From: Rhynchonema sp. JSB1_4
Lineage: Eukaryota; Nematoda; Chromadorea; Monhysterida; Xyalidae
DNA length: 64,000 bases
Assembly: GCA_030248065.1 (NCBI GenBank)
Contig: JASAMV010000248.1
Span: 1 to 64,000 of the forward strand
Reading direction: 5' to 3'
How positions within the stretch are numbered: position 1 is the first letter of the stretch; the number at the start of each line of letters is the position of its first letter. The notes under the pieces are model-generated. The model was given only the letters and a program-made list of their open reading frames with translations, was not told where the DNA came from and did no database searches. Of this stretch, positions 1-11,620 are shown piece after piece. Position numbers and translations under genes: made by a program.

Positions 1-386
1 ACGTGTGTTATTCGCTATTGTGGGGTCAATCTTTTGGTTGATAGTACGCCTGAGATATTGATGTTTGTTTGTATAGGACCTTGTTTTCTGTTTTTGTCTC
101 AGCTTATCATTACAATTATTATGATTATTAAACTACGGTTTATATCTGTGTGCGGAGCGCTATAATTTCTTTATCACAATATTACGATTATGCTATACTG
201 GTATAAAATTTTATCGTCTCAATCAAGATGTTTGACTGGCCATTTTTCTCCTGCAGAGCGTTGAATCGCGCTGCTGGCCGTTAATATTTGGTCAGTGTAC
301 ATGATTGCCCATGCTGCGAATATATTTAGTGTTTTATCGATTGATTCAGATCACATTTGTAATCGATCACCAGTCAATCGATCAGA
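1..386. other. Upstream region of SNRPE
   Basis: No coding signal seen. The stretch ends in an AG at 384-385, one base before the SNRPE start codon, which could be a spliced-leader acceptor. It lacks a strong pyrimidine tract, so this is only a possibility. No clear TATA box or other element was recognised. Confidence 0.4.
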
Positions 387-947
387 ATGGCAGGTCGTGG
401 CGGCAAAGTGCAGAAAGTGATGGTACAGCCCATCAACCTCATCTTTCGGTACCTACAGAACAAGTCGCGCATTCAAATCTGGCTGTACGAAAACGTCAAC
501 AACAGAATCGAAGGATATATCATCGGTTGGTCGGTCGCTGATGTTAAAATTCCAATTTTAGTTATGGAACCGGATTTTCTCACCCTTACGTTGAGAATAA
601 GAGGTTTTATTGGTTCCACTTGTTCGTGGGCCGGCATGCATTTTGTTAGTTTTTTTATCAGGGCTCGATCGCATTGTTTATTTGATGCCAGAATTCGGAG
701 AACAACTTTTACGCCAGTCAAATGCATCACCTCTCGAAGAATCACTCCGAGTCTGCTCGTCCGTGAAAGATCAGGTGAATTGTCAGAGCATGTACATCTG
801 CTGATTTGTTTGTCAGGTTTTGACGAATACATGAATATCGTGCTGGACGACGCCGAGGAAGTGCACATCAAGACCAAGAATCGACGCAAAGTCGGGCGCA
901 TTCTGCTGAAAGGCGATAACATCACGTTGATTCAAAGTGTGCAGTAG
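387..947 (+). CDS. SNRPE: Small nuclear ribonucleoprotein E (Sm E)
   Basis: Core spliceosomal Sm-ring protein that binds the Sm site of U1, U2, U4 and U5 snRNAs in the nucleus. Two coding exons: 387-525 and 817-947 (intron G|GTTGGT to GTCAG|GT, phase 1). The spliced product is 89 aa against about 92 in human. Exon 1 begins MAGRGGKVQKVMVQPINLIF and carries the Sm1 motif to GYIIG. Exon 2 begins FDEYMNIVLDDAEEVH and holds the Sm2 motif (GRILLKGDNITLIQSV). The match to known Sm E is near full length. The 291-nt intron is a multiple of three and has no in-frame stop, so a single 186-codon frame spans the gene and a naive ORF call would miss the intron. The start is fixed by the family N-terminus. 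PIGK follows on the same strand. Confidence 0.97.
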   Translation: MAGRGGKVQKVMVQPINLIFRYLQNKSRIQIWLYENVNNRIEGYIIGWSVADVKIPILVMEPDFLTLTLRIRGFIGSTCSWAGMHFVSFFIRARSHCLFDARIRRTTFTPVKCITSRRITPSLLVRERSGELSEHVHLLICLSGFDEYMNIVLDDAEEVHIKTKNRRKVGRILLKGDNITLIQSVQ

Positions 948-1594
948 CCCCGTGATCAATCACCACTTATACATTTCGTTTGCTTATTCTTGTCTTGTTC
1001 TTGTTGTTTGGGGCCGAATTCTGTTGGCGTTCGTTTCGTATTAGATTTTAATAGCGTTTCGCTGCGCAGTTCTGTCCCGAGTTGCTGTTGATGTATGGTT
1101 GTTATGAGGCGTGTGGTTTTGTTAATCTTCGTTCACGTGGGACCGAACTAAACTTGAAGGCGGGCTACAACAATTACAACTGCATGTAGATGGACTAACC
1201 TTAGTCAGCATTGTTATGCTTTCCTTCAAATTTGGCACGGCCCATTATGCGCGTTTGTCTCTCGTTTACAGCTCACCTGAACACTGTTTCACCATTTGAC
1301 TCTGAAAAACGTTGAAAATTTGTCATCCGAGTCTGGTCTGAAGCTTGACAAATGCGTCATCGATCGCGGGTGTTCATCTGGTTATTTTCTTGTATTGTGT
1401 TTTTCTTGTAGAATGTTGCATTTGTTATGTAGTCCCATAATAAATAACGTCTCAGTGGAATTATTGATTTCAGCTTTTAAAACTGTCGTCTTTTTTAGAC
1501 CGACAATTCGCTCTATGCGATTTTATTTCCGATGTTCTGTTCCCTTTTTCTTTAAAATGAAGAAGTTCTCGTTTTGTTGTGCAGATATGGAAGC
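948..1594. other. SNRPE-PIGK intergenic region
   Basis: About 650 bp between two same-strand genes. It has an AATAAA at 1439-1444, about 490 nt after the SNRPE stop, and a pyrimidine-rich run ending in TTGTGCAG at 1577-1584. That resembles a 3' splice acceptor 10 nt before the PIGK start. No independent gene was seen. Confidence 0.5.
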
Positions 1595-1597
1595 ATG
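1577..1597 (+). promoter_or_regulatory. Possible trans-splice acceptor and mini-uORF at PIGK start
   Basis: A TTTTGTTGTGCAG-like acceptor ends at 1584. An ATG at 1587 opens a three-codon reading frame (ATG GAA GCA TGA) whose ATGA overlaps the PIGK ATG at 1595. The acceptor followed closely by a signal-peptide start fits leader trans-splicing, but cDNA is needed to show it. Confidence 0.4.
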
Positions 1598-4004
1598 AAG
1601 CTGACCTTGGTGACCCAAATCTTGGCTTTCGTATTGAATGTCTCCATATTTCTGGTGTCCGCTGCGAGTATTCCGGAACGTTTCGCTATTTTTATTGTCT
1701 TTCTCTCAAATTTTTTTCATTAGTCCGGATTTTTCTCGCAGACCGCTTTTCTCGATAGCGACCATACGAACAACTGGGCTGTGCTCGTGTGCACATCACG
1801 ATTCTGGTTCAACTACCGTCATGTGGCCAATGTGCTGTCGTTGTACCACAGCGTGAAACGATTGGGCATTCCCGACAGGTTGGTCGGTTCTTTGGATTCG
1901 GTACCCTTCGTGCCATCTGTTTGTCGGGTGCCAGTATCGCTCGTACCAACTGGTGTATCTGCCGTTTGTTCTTGATTGTGGTGCGCCGATTTTCAGCCAG
2001 ATAATCGTGATGCTCGCCGATGACATGCCGTGCAATCCTCGAAACCCAAGACCAGGTATTTTCCTTTATATCTTGACGTTGCATTGCAGCCTTCGTAGCT
2101 TCGGATCGGGTCCCACCTCTGTTCCTTGAATAAACCGTATCTCTCCGAGTCGCCTGTAATTTTCAGGCCTGAACAGGGAAGCTTCAGAAAGCGCGATGAA
2201 GACATGTACATGGCTGAGGGTAAGCACAACAAAAGCGCCATCCGCCGTCAAACGTTTGATGTTTCAGGCACCGTGTTTAATAGCGCCGAGGAGCACATCA
2301 ATTTGTACGGCGAGAACGTCGAGGTTGATTATCGTGGCTATGATGTGACCGTGGAGAATTTCGTGCGTTTGTTGGTGGGCAGGTTGCCGCCGGGCACGCC
2401 GCGATCCAAACGACTGCTCTCTGACCATCGAAGCAACATTCTCATCTATCTGACTGGTTGCTGCTCATTATTTTGTCAGAATATCGTCAAACTTTTATAG
2501 GGTCACGATCAGGCCCTATTTTCAATCACTATCAAGGCTATTCATCATATCGGCTGGTTGCCAAGCAGATAACGGTTCATCAGTGATCAATATTTCTCAA
2601 TGTTGTTCAAACGTTTCATTACAATATAAAAAGTCACTTTATTATGTTCCTAGTGTTTATATTCTTCTTTCACCAGGTCACGGTGGCGATGGATTCCTGA
2701 AATTCCAAGATCAGGAGGAGATCACCAATGTGGATCTGGCCGATGCCATTGCACAGATGTGGTCCAAACGAAGGTTACTGAGCGGTCTTTTTATTTTATT
2801 TATTTTTCAGCCGTGTTTGTGTTCTGATGCCGAGGTTCTTATTTCTTCACCAACTTAGCCGCCGATCCATTCCGATTAACAAACTTGGGGTTTTATGTGA
2901 AACATCGCAATCAGAAAATGTTGGCGCAAATTGTACCAAACCTCCTTTACTCTGATGCAAACGAATTTTTTCTGCAGAAAACAATTCTCCCGGACAGACA
3001 TTGCAGGTATCACGAGCTGTTTGTGATCCCCGACTCGTGTCAGTCCGCGTCCATGTACCAACTGATCACCAGCCCAAATGTAATTGCAAGCAGCAGCAGT
3101 TTGGTCGGAGAGGACTCACTGTCTGTTAGTAACAAGTTGGCCTTCCTTGCCAGACGTCATGTTACTTGAAAAGCAAAGTTTCGCCGTTATATTGGCCCGC
3201 AGTAGAGATCAGTCTGGGTCGGTTTCGGACTGGACTTGCTCAAGTTTTTTTGGCTTTGGCCTATTTGTAGATTTTCTAGGAGTTTAGCATTTGACCAACG
3301 TAAACGTTGTCTGAGAACAACTTTCCGCTGGTCCAATGTTTGGTAATGACGACGAATGCGTTTGCTGAAAAATACCGACAAACTTCGGCGGAGACCAGAC
3401 CGAGATTTGTGTTCTTCACGGACCGCCACACGCATTTCTAGCACCACATCGACTATCAACTAGGCGTCTACATTATCGATCGCTACACCTACTACACGTT
3501 GGAGTTTCTCGAGCGTTTCGTCCGCCCGAACAGCACGCGCACATTGCAAGAATACGTGAGTGCTTTTTGATACCGATTTTGGTCTCAAGTTTCTTATTAT
3601 TCTTGTCCGTTGATGTCCTTCGGACCGTCCGTGTTGAAAATCAGTGGTGTGTAAGGGAAATTCGCGACAAATTGTACGGGGCCTGGCCAGGTCGATCGTG
3701 TACAGCAGCAGCATTGACATGAGCGTTACAGCTGGACTCGTGTCCGCACCACAAATGCAAGTCGACCGTCGGTGTATCGACGGACAACTACGTGCGCGAC
3801 CCTCGACGTGTCCGAGTGACCGACTTCTTCGGCTCTGTCCGTCACACACGAACACTTGATGATCACCAAAAGCACTATCAGAACATTATGTTTCACGTGC
3901 CTCGTGCATGGATGGATGAGGATGTGCGGCAAGACACGCTGAAGACGAATGAAAGACAAACGTTCCAACTGGTGGATCCCATGGCTGGACTGTTTCAGTC
4001 TTGA
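1595..4004 (+). CDS. PIGK: GPI-anchor transamidase catalytic subunit (PIG-K/GPI8)
   Basis: Caspase-like (C13) cysteine protease of the ER transamidase that cleaves pro-proteins and attaches GPI anchors. Exons: about 1595-1654 (signal peptide, MKLTLVTQILAFVLNVSIFL), 1742-1878, 1997-2055, 2268-2456, 2677-2773, 3007-3124, 3442-3555, 3732-4004; phases agree throughout from exon 2. Diagnostic stretches are HTNNWAVLVCTSRFWFNYRH, MLADDMPCNPRN, VEVDYRGYDVTVENF, TPRSKRLLSDHRSNILIYLT, the catalytic His in GHGGDGFLKFQD, the catalytic Cys in IPDSCQSASMY, and VTDFFGSVR. The exon 1 donor and the exon 2 acceptor (1724 or 1742) are uncertain. The model is about 348 aa, and the C-terminus ends at MAGLFQS without the luminal-to-membrane TM helix of the human protein. 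Either a last exon is missed or the anchor is absent. Confidence 0.95.
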
Positions 4005-4146
4005 AATCTGTCATCGAACTTTTGATCACCAATTACTTAATCTAGTCTTTCATAAAACTTGTAATGTGCTTTTTGTTTTGTTTGTCACCGTTCCTGTTCA
4101 TGCTCGAGGGCTATCCACTCAGCATTAAATGATATACCGCTTACTA

Positions 4147-4152
4147 AATAAA
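4147..4152 (+). terminator. PIGK poly(A) signal
   Basis: Canonical AATAAA 143 nt after the PIGK stop, followed by T/G-rich sequence. Confidence 0.6.
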
Positions 4153-4729
4153 CTTGTGTGCATTTGTTTGTGCGTGTCACTGTATTTCTGCATTCCGATC
4201 CGCTCGCAATGCTGCCACAAATCATGCCATGCTAGTTGTGTTCATGCACTTATAGCAGCACACATGATAAAAAATAGGAGTGGGTAACGGTACTTTGTCG
4301 ATGATGCAGCAGCCCGGAAAGCAACAATTTATGTAATCGTACACGCACGCACAGCCGTTTGGACAATAAATGTGTTTGAAAACAAATAAAAGTTTCAATT
4401 TGATAGTGACTGAGACAGGTGATATGACACGAAAATTAAACTGTCAAGAAAAAAATCATACACGTCGGTTTTTTTTGGTTGGGCCACCGGGGTGTTTGGA
4501 AAGGCGAGCAAAGAGTCATGTCATGAGGCCACAGAAAACAAATGAGAATCGTTACCGATAACACGTGATGATACGTAAATAGTTGTGTAACTTGGAATAT
4601 CAGTGCCACACGTATGTATAGCACGATAACAACAGAATACCAGTTCTGCAACGGGATGCAGTGCGAAACTTGTTTCAGCAAGCGCAACGCATGACCTGGA
4701 TGGAAGCCGTACTGTGTGGAAAAGCGCGA

Positions 4730-4963
4730 TCACGCTTCTTCACGTATGGCATCTAAGTCTGCTGTGGTGTTATACCCAATTCGCTGCCGTGCAGTGAGGT
4801 AATACACGCCATGGTTAATGCCCAATCTAAACCAGAAAATCAACTGTTGAAACATTCGGACAGCAAACACACGCGCAGCTTGCAAGCCAGCCATGCGCAG
4901 TGTTTCAGAGCTGCGCGTGGAGCGTTCGGGTTTAGATCTGGACCTTAACCTGGGGATATTTAC
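4730..4963 (-). CDS. Candidate alternative last exon of the class B GPCR
   Basis: A 77-codon open frame begins directly after a GTGCAG acceptor and enters in phase 0, the same phase in which both upstream C-terminal exons of the GPCR leave (6643 and 5375). The peptide starts VNIPRLRSRSKPERSTRSSE, a basic, Ser/Arg-rich stretch typical of GPCR tails, and ends ADLDAIREEA. It lies downstream of the main stop at 5127, so it would be an alternative cytoplasmic tail. There is no homology evidence; a chance ORF remains possible. Confidence 0.35.
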   Translation of the reverse strand, partial: VNIPRLRSRSKPERSTRSSETLRMAGLQAARVFAVRMFQQLIFWFRLGINHGVYYLTARQRIGYNTTADLDAIREEA

Positions 4964-5126
4964 CTGCACGACAGTGAATTAGAAATTTACAACACAAACA
5001 AAATGTAGGTAATGATATAATGACAAAGTCAACTACATACAACATTACTATACACGTACACAGACAAATTCATCAAAACGAATAAATACTGGACATGGGT
5101 AAGCAGAAAAGCTGATGTTTCACCTA

Positions 5127-8100
5127 TCATCGATCACTTTCGCGCCACAACGCGTAGTCGCACATCTCCAGTTCTCCGTATCGCGCCGTGTTCAATTCAG
5201 CCGACATACCGGTGACCGATGTTGGTGTCCACGGCATGGCTGTCATCACACTCATGCATTCACCCGCCGTCTCCTTACGGCGTACCGACACCGGCAGCAA
5301 ACGCTCCTGCAGCATAAAAACGTCAGACAGTGGAAGCTGACCCGACTGGTTGATGTTTCACAACGTTGTCCAACCTGTATGTAACTGGTCGGTCCCCATT
5401 GCAACCAGTTGTATTTGGTGTACATTCGATCGGCAGCACGACGGAACGACACGCCGATCGCGTCAGTCACCTGCACATCAATATGGTTGGATTACGGTAG
5501 GTATGTATACTGCACCTGGGTAGACTACACACATGATGTTTGATTGAAGTTGCGTATTCGTCACAGTATTGTTTAGCCACTGCTTATGCTCATCATCCTA
5601 GTTTATACTGGCGTAAAGTATCGTTGTTTATTTTTCGGTAAAACAATGTTTTTTAAGTTCTTTTGCAGTACTTACAGGCCTGTCCCACTGTTCCGGTCAA
5701 AAAGTGCAGTGTTTTGGGCATCATGAGCACGTGACACAATAGTAGGGTTTCATAGAAAAATTCAGTTCGAACATCCGAATCCGAAAAATTGATCCGAACC
5801 AAAAAAATTCATCGGTTTTGTCTTGCACTTTTTTGGGAAAAATAAAATGGAAAACAGATCAAAACCATTGAAAAATGAATGGAAAAGTATTCGGGCCTCG
5901 GAAAAAACGGTCATCATTTCTTTTCTGTTCCTTTGCTACTCGTTCCTTTGATCATCTTCTCACGCACAAGCGACATTATTTTTTTATTCGCGGAAAACAT
6001 CTGTAGCGTCTGCAGCGTTGGCTTGTGTCATATTCAACCATTGAATTAACCCACGGCAACGCGGAACAAAAGGTATGAAACACGTATTATACCGCGTACT
6101 GTTCAACCACGAGCTCATGAAACGACTTTTTTGAGTTGGATTGGCGAGATCTAATAATGCTGCGGTCCCTCGTGTTTCGAAAACAAAAGAAAGAGAATTT
6201 GTGCATGTTTTGCAATGGCACTACTCTTTCCTTTGTTTTCGAAGTATATTTCGTAGCACGTTCAACAAAAAATTTTAATTAAGAGCTTTTCTTAAATAAC
6301 GCTGGTTCAAGCAATGCGTTTTCACATTATCTCATCCCATAGTCAGGAACGAAGCTCATAATAATTGGATATTGAGCATTAGTTGCCCCCCAGCTGTCGC
6401 AGCTGTTTGTGAGTGTGTTGTGTATATGTATGCCCATATAACGGCACATGTTTCGTCCGCACTAATTAATTGGATCCGAGCCTGGTACTTTTTCAGTTGC
6501 GCATACGTCACCGAGGCTTTGACGTCAATCAACCATAGTTCCAGCGAGCTTCGCATGCGAACATAACTAAGCGCATCATAGCTGCTAATAACGTCAAAAA
6601 TAAACTCATCAGATCATGTGTCTTCTGGACAGAGAAACTTACTTCATTGTTGCGAAAACAGAACAGCAACGCGACCAGTGCGCCCTGCAAATACAATATG
6701 CTCGGTTTGTTATGGTACCGAGCTTGAGGAGTACGATTGTGACTGCGGTATCATAGATAATAACACTACGAACCCAACACGAGCCTGATTTTGTATAGGT
6801 GGCAGACTAGTGATAACACGGGGCTGCTGATTTGGGAAACGTTACACGTTGTAGAACACAACGTGGCGCATGAGAATTTTCTCTTGCTTGCGTTTTGCAC
6901 GTAGACCACCTCCGAAATCGGGCTCGTGTTGACGTAGTTTGCCTTTACCTGTGTGGCCGACACGATTGATATGTAGTACTGGAACAACAGTGACGCCCAT
7001 GGGGGATTGGTGGGGTCGAGAAAGCCGAGAATGTGACTGATACCCAACAACGGGCACAGGATGAGTAGCGCCTTCAGACCCTTTCTGAAACATCACAAAA
7101 GCAGGTATGCCAAATTTGATGTGTGAAACAGCCCCGGCACCAGATGTGGGTTTACTTTTCTGACACCCAGGCTGCAGGACCTCAAAATTAGGAGTTTCAG
7201 GAAGCAGCAAAGAATATAGCTAGACAGTATTTTTTCGTCAAAGTGGCACTTGAATCGATTGATTTTGAATGAAATCAGCAGCCTTTAATGACACGTGCTC
7301 AGCATACGAGCATTGATTTTTTGCTTATTTTACGATCAAACTCGATTAAAGAACGTCTAGTACTTCAGATTGGATTCCCAGCTTCAGATTAATTTAATCC
7401 GGCGATCTCGACTGTTCATGTTAATTTAAATCCTCTCCAGAATAAATTAGTATGGGCGCCCTTAGTCATAGTGGAAAATGGAAATGGAAATGCAAAAAAT
7501 AATCTATGTCCAAGTTTTCCATTTCCATTTCCAGTATGACTAAGGGCATATTGGAAAATGGAAAATGGAAAAGAAACTGCAGCAGTCATGTTTTGACATG
7601 TGACAAAAACATTTTCTGTTCCACCCAATTCTCGGCAGCTGATTGGTCAGATTTCACACAGAAAATGTTTTGTTTCATTTCCATTTTCCAGTATGCCCTT
7701 AGTCATAATGGAAATGGAAATGGAAAACTTGGACATAGAATATTTTTTGTATTTCCATTTCCATTTTCCACTATGACTAAGGGCGCCCTATGAAAATACG
7801 AGCCTGGGAACCCAATTTTATGTACTAAGCATTCTTTAAGCTACTTTTATCGTAAAGTAAGCAAAGAAACAGCACTCGTATACTGGGCATGGGCTACTAT
7901 ACGCCGCTGAATTCATTCAAAATTGATTGAAGTGCCACGTTGACGAAAAAATACGGTTGTATTGATATTGAATACATTGTGCGGTGATTACTGCCATAAT
8001 CCGTGCTGCTCTGCTTCACAAATCGGGAAGTCGTAACTGCTGGTGCCTGGTGCCCGTACCACTACCGTATACCTGTAGCGGGCCCATTCCATATTCACAG

Positions 8101-11000
8101 TGGACTGCAGCTTTGTCATGATCACGTACAGAATGACAGCCAGGAAAATTAAGTTGATCTGCAATTAAAATAAGAGTGAAACGCTTACATTTTAGAAGGA
8201 TAATATTTCAAAAACGTACGAAAAGAATGAATAGAATTGGTCCGATGTAGACGTAGTCAATAAAGCTGACATGGTGGTCAAGATCGCAACTGAAAAAAGG
8301 GTCAATTTTAAAGAAAACTAAACACAAAGATTATGAAGACGTACAAAAGAAATATTTTCTTTCGCAAAGAAACGTAAGGTCGACCAACTTCCACGGATTG
8401 CTGTGATAAACGAAATGCAACGAAACGGCGATCGCCAGTAACACCAACGGAATGCCTAATGAAGAGAAAATGTGTTTCAAACATCTCGGAATGAAAGCAG
8501 TCAAAGTGAAACATTAGTCATTCGGTCAACCTACCCCATCCGACCAGGCCGCACATCCAGAACTTAATACGTTCGACGCGAAACGAGAAAATGATGGTTA
8601 TGAACAGGAACAGGCCCTCAACGAACATCCAGAAGAACGTCGATGCGATGAAGTATTTGAGTGCGATCGGACCCAATGTGCACGCGTACTGAAACATCAC
8701 TGTGGACAATTACAATGATCGATTAAAGGGTGTGTCTAACGTCTCTTAACCCCATGTTTTATGAGGTGCAATCGAAAGATGACCTCGACATGCCGGCGTG
8801 TGCAAAAAACCGCGTCTTGTAAGTCGCTGAATCGCGAAATCTTGAGGGTTACTTTTCGAATTAAATCAATTTCCGGACACAAAACTCCAGGCGCTTTTGA
8901 GTGGGAGCTACTCACGTTTGGCATTATTCTGCTGAAACATTGCATGTTTAAGCGCGGCTCAGCCGCCTATACAATGCACGTAGACGCTCAACACACACCG
9001 CTCTGGCTGCTGGCTTGACTGTGGACACAATGAATGTTTCATTTAACACACAGAAGCTGGTTTGTGTGTGTTTCGCTTCGCAGCTTTTTTCCGTCAGCTC
9101 AGTCTGAATTTTGTGTCCGGAAATTGATTTAATTCGAAAAGTAACCCTCAAGATTTCGCGATTTGGCTGGTTAGAAGACGCGGTTTTTTGCACACGGCGG
9201 CCTTTCGAGGTCATCTTTCAATTCCACCCAACAAAACATGGGGTTAGGAGACGTTAGACACACCCTTTAAGCATCGATCATCGATCACAATCCTTCGTTA
9301 CCACCCCATATGGTGTGCTTAGTGACGTAAAATGCAGGTCACTATCACGTCAACATAAAAAGAGTCGGCTGAATTTATCAGAATGGGTGTATTTATAAAT
9401 TCAAACGAAACGAGCACCACTGACTTCCAGCGAGCGTTCAGCATCCCAATGTATGGCCAATGTGCGTATGCCGACGTACATGAAGAACGCAATGATACGA
9501 CACGTGAATGCAACGATGAGATTGGTGTGGATTTGATTGCGCAAACATTGCAGCTGCCTGAAACGGGATTGCTGTAAGTTTACAAAGAATTTAATTAATA
9601 CCATATAAACGCATTGCAAGCCCAAGCCTTCCGTCCAACAACACCAACTTGTAATGATAGAATATGGCGAGAGCAATGCAGAGAAAGACGAGTGAAATGG
9701 TGTATCCAATGCCGTAGATGTAGTACATGATTGTTATGTGCGCGACGTCCGGCAAGTCAGACTGAAAAAATGTGCGGATTTGGGAAATACGGTCAAGGAA
9801 ATTGTCGCAAATCAGTCGATACTGTGTAAGCTAACCTTATGGTAACAATCGTGAATGATCGCAGGCCCCAATTGCCCATCGTCACCACACAGCCGTCGCG
9901 CAGAACCTGGCGAAAAAAATTTACATACATGATCCAGACGTTGGGTTTGAGACAAAATTCCAGTGTGAAACATCAGAGAACGGACAAAACAACGCGGTGT
10001 ATGTATATACGCAGTATAGGCTTGGCCAACACAGCCGGCAGACGCTTTCTTTTCGCATCAACTGTTTTTAACCGCTGTTTGACCCCCGCTGCTCTGTGCG
10101 TGACGCGAAACACATACATAGACTGGGACCGACCTCCGAAATCAATACCCAGATACTCCGAGCATTGCAATTCTGAGTAGGTGTTGACCGCTGTTCGGTC
10201 CCAACACACGTATCGCTCATCAAACATTTGCTCCACCAGCTCGGGGCACATGTTCGTGTTGTTGTCTGTAAAGTTCTTCGATTTTATATTATGAATTTCT
10301 GTCAGTTTCTCCCTTTCAATGGACCCGCTTTGTTTGTCGTATACTCCATGAGAAAACAAATAAACAGAACACGAAGGCGATCGGCAGATGATCCCAAACA
10401 CCTACTACAGGTCCAGTCGATCGTCTGATGATGAACATATGCGGGGGGAAATGCCTGCTGTATTACTTATGGTGAATGACAAAGTCCATGTCCACGTTTT
10501 TTTCACTAATTTAGTCGACCGCATCGATAGCTAGAGGCTGTAAGTAGAAGGGGTGGTGCGCATCAGCACTTTCGGCTAATAGTTTTGTCGTCAAATCATG
10601 CCGTCAAATGAAGTTGTCGAGCAAGTAATATAGAGCCCCAAGTGAGCGCGAGAATGTGATGTGACGACAAAATGTGACGACACTGGTACTATACGCCACA
10701 CATTCTAGATGAAGAATATTCTGGTAATCAAACTCTTGTGTCGAGCGCGGTTAACTCACAACACATAATACATAATATCGATGATGGACTGTATACCTGA
10801 GCGGACGGTGTGCGGGTAGAGCATGTCGATCCATTGTTTGGCCCTCGCATTGTCGCCAAAGTGTTTGCTGAGCACTGTCAGTATCTGATCGGTGGTCTGA
10901 TGATTGAATATGTGCCGCCATTCACACAACTCCTGCCGGGTGGTCGTCGATGCGTTCATGCTCGCGTCGGGCGTCTCGGAAAACAGGGACATCAGACCAT
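5127..11000 (-). CDS. Class B1 (secretin-family) G-protein-coupled receptor
   Basis: Peptide-hormone receptor of the plasma membrane. Exons in order: 11000-10797, 10265-10114 (hormone-receptor domain, NMCPELVEQMFDERYVCWDR), 9906-9847, 9761-9649 (TM1), 9557-9425 (CLRNQIHTNLIVAFTCRIIA, TM2), 8688-8535 (TM3, FFWMFVEGLFLF), 8455-8389 (TM4), 8289-8220 (CDLDHHVSFIDYVYIGPILF, TM5), 8158-8073, 7084-6949 (TM6, KALLILCPLLGISHILGF), 6684-6643 (TM7, GALVALLFCFRNNE), 5470-5375, 5306-5127. Reading phase is continuous across all twelve junctions. The TM3/ECL2 cysteines (YACTLG, NCDLD) are present. FRNNEV replaces the usual FLNGEV after TM7. No signal peptide was found, so one or more 5' exons are missing. 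I cannot assign a subtype (PDF/CRF/calcitonin-like). Three introns carry transposons or hairpins. Confidence 0.93.
6160..6255. repeat. Short hairpin in GPCR intron
   Basis: Inverted repeat TTCGAAAACAAAAGAAAGAG / CTCTTTCCTTTGTTTTCGAA with a loop of about 35 nt, in the intron between 6642 and 5471. It could be a small MITE relic. The surrounding sequence (5480-6640) shows no other feature. Confidence 0.5.
7454..7788. mobile_element. Foldback MITE, GGGCGCCC ends, 3-bp TSD (TAT)
   Basis: Both ends read GGGCGCCCTTAGTCATA inward, followed by repeated GGAAAATGGAAATGGAAA tracts. There is also a second, internal inverted set (CCATTTCCAG / TATGACTAAGGGCATA). The flanks carry TAT at 7451-7453 and 7789-7791. 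A 3-bp TSD with G-rich ends fits a PIF/Harbinger-type non-autonomous element. No coding capacity. It sits in the GPCR intron between 7085 and 8072. Confidence 0.75.
8727..9266. mobile_element. TIR element flanked by TTAA in GPCR intron
   Basis: 540-bp element whose ends read AGGGTGTGTCTAACGTCTC inward, with inverted similarity running about 150 bp (including TTTGTGTCCGGAAATTGATT). TTAA flanks both sides (8723-8726, 9267-9270). TTAA duplication is the hallmark of the piggyBac superfamily, but the terminal bases are not the usual CCCT, so classification is tentative. It is non-coding and lies between the TM3 and TM2 exons. Confidence 0.7.
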
Positions 11001-11017
11001 CTGCAATTCCGGTTTGC

Positions 11018-11620
<603 letters not shown>

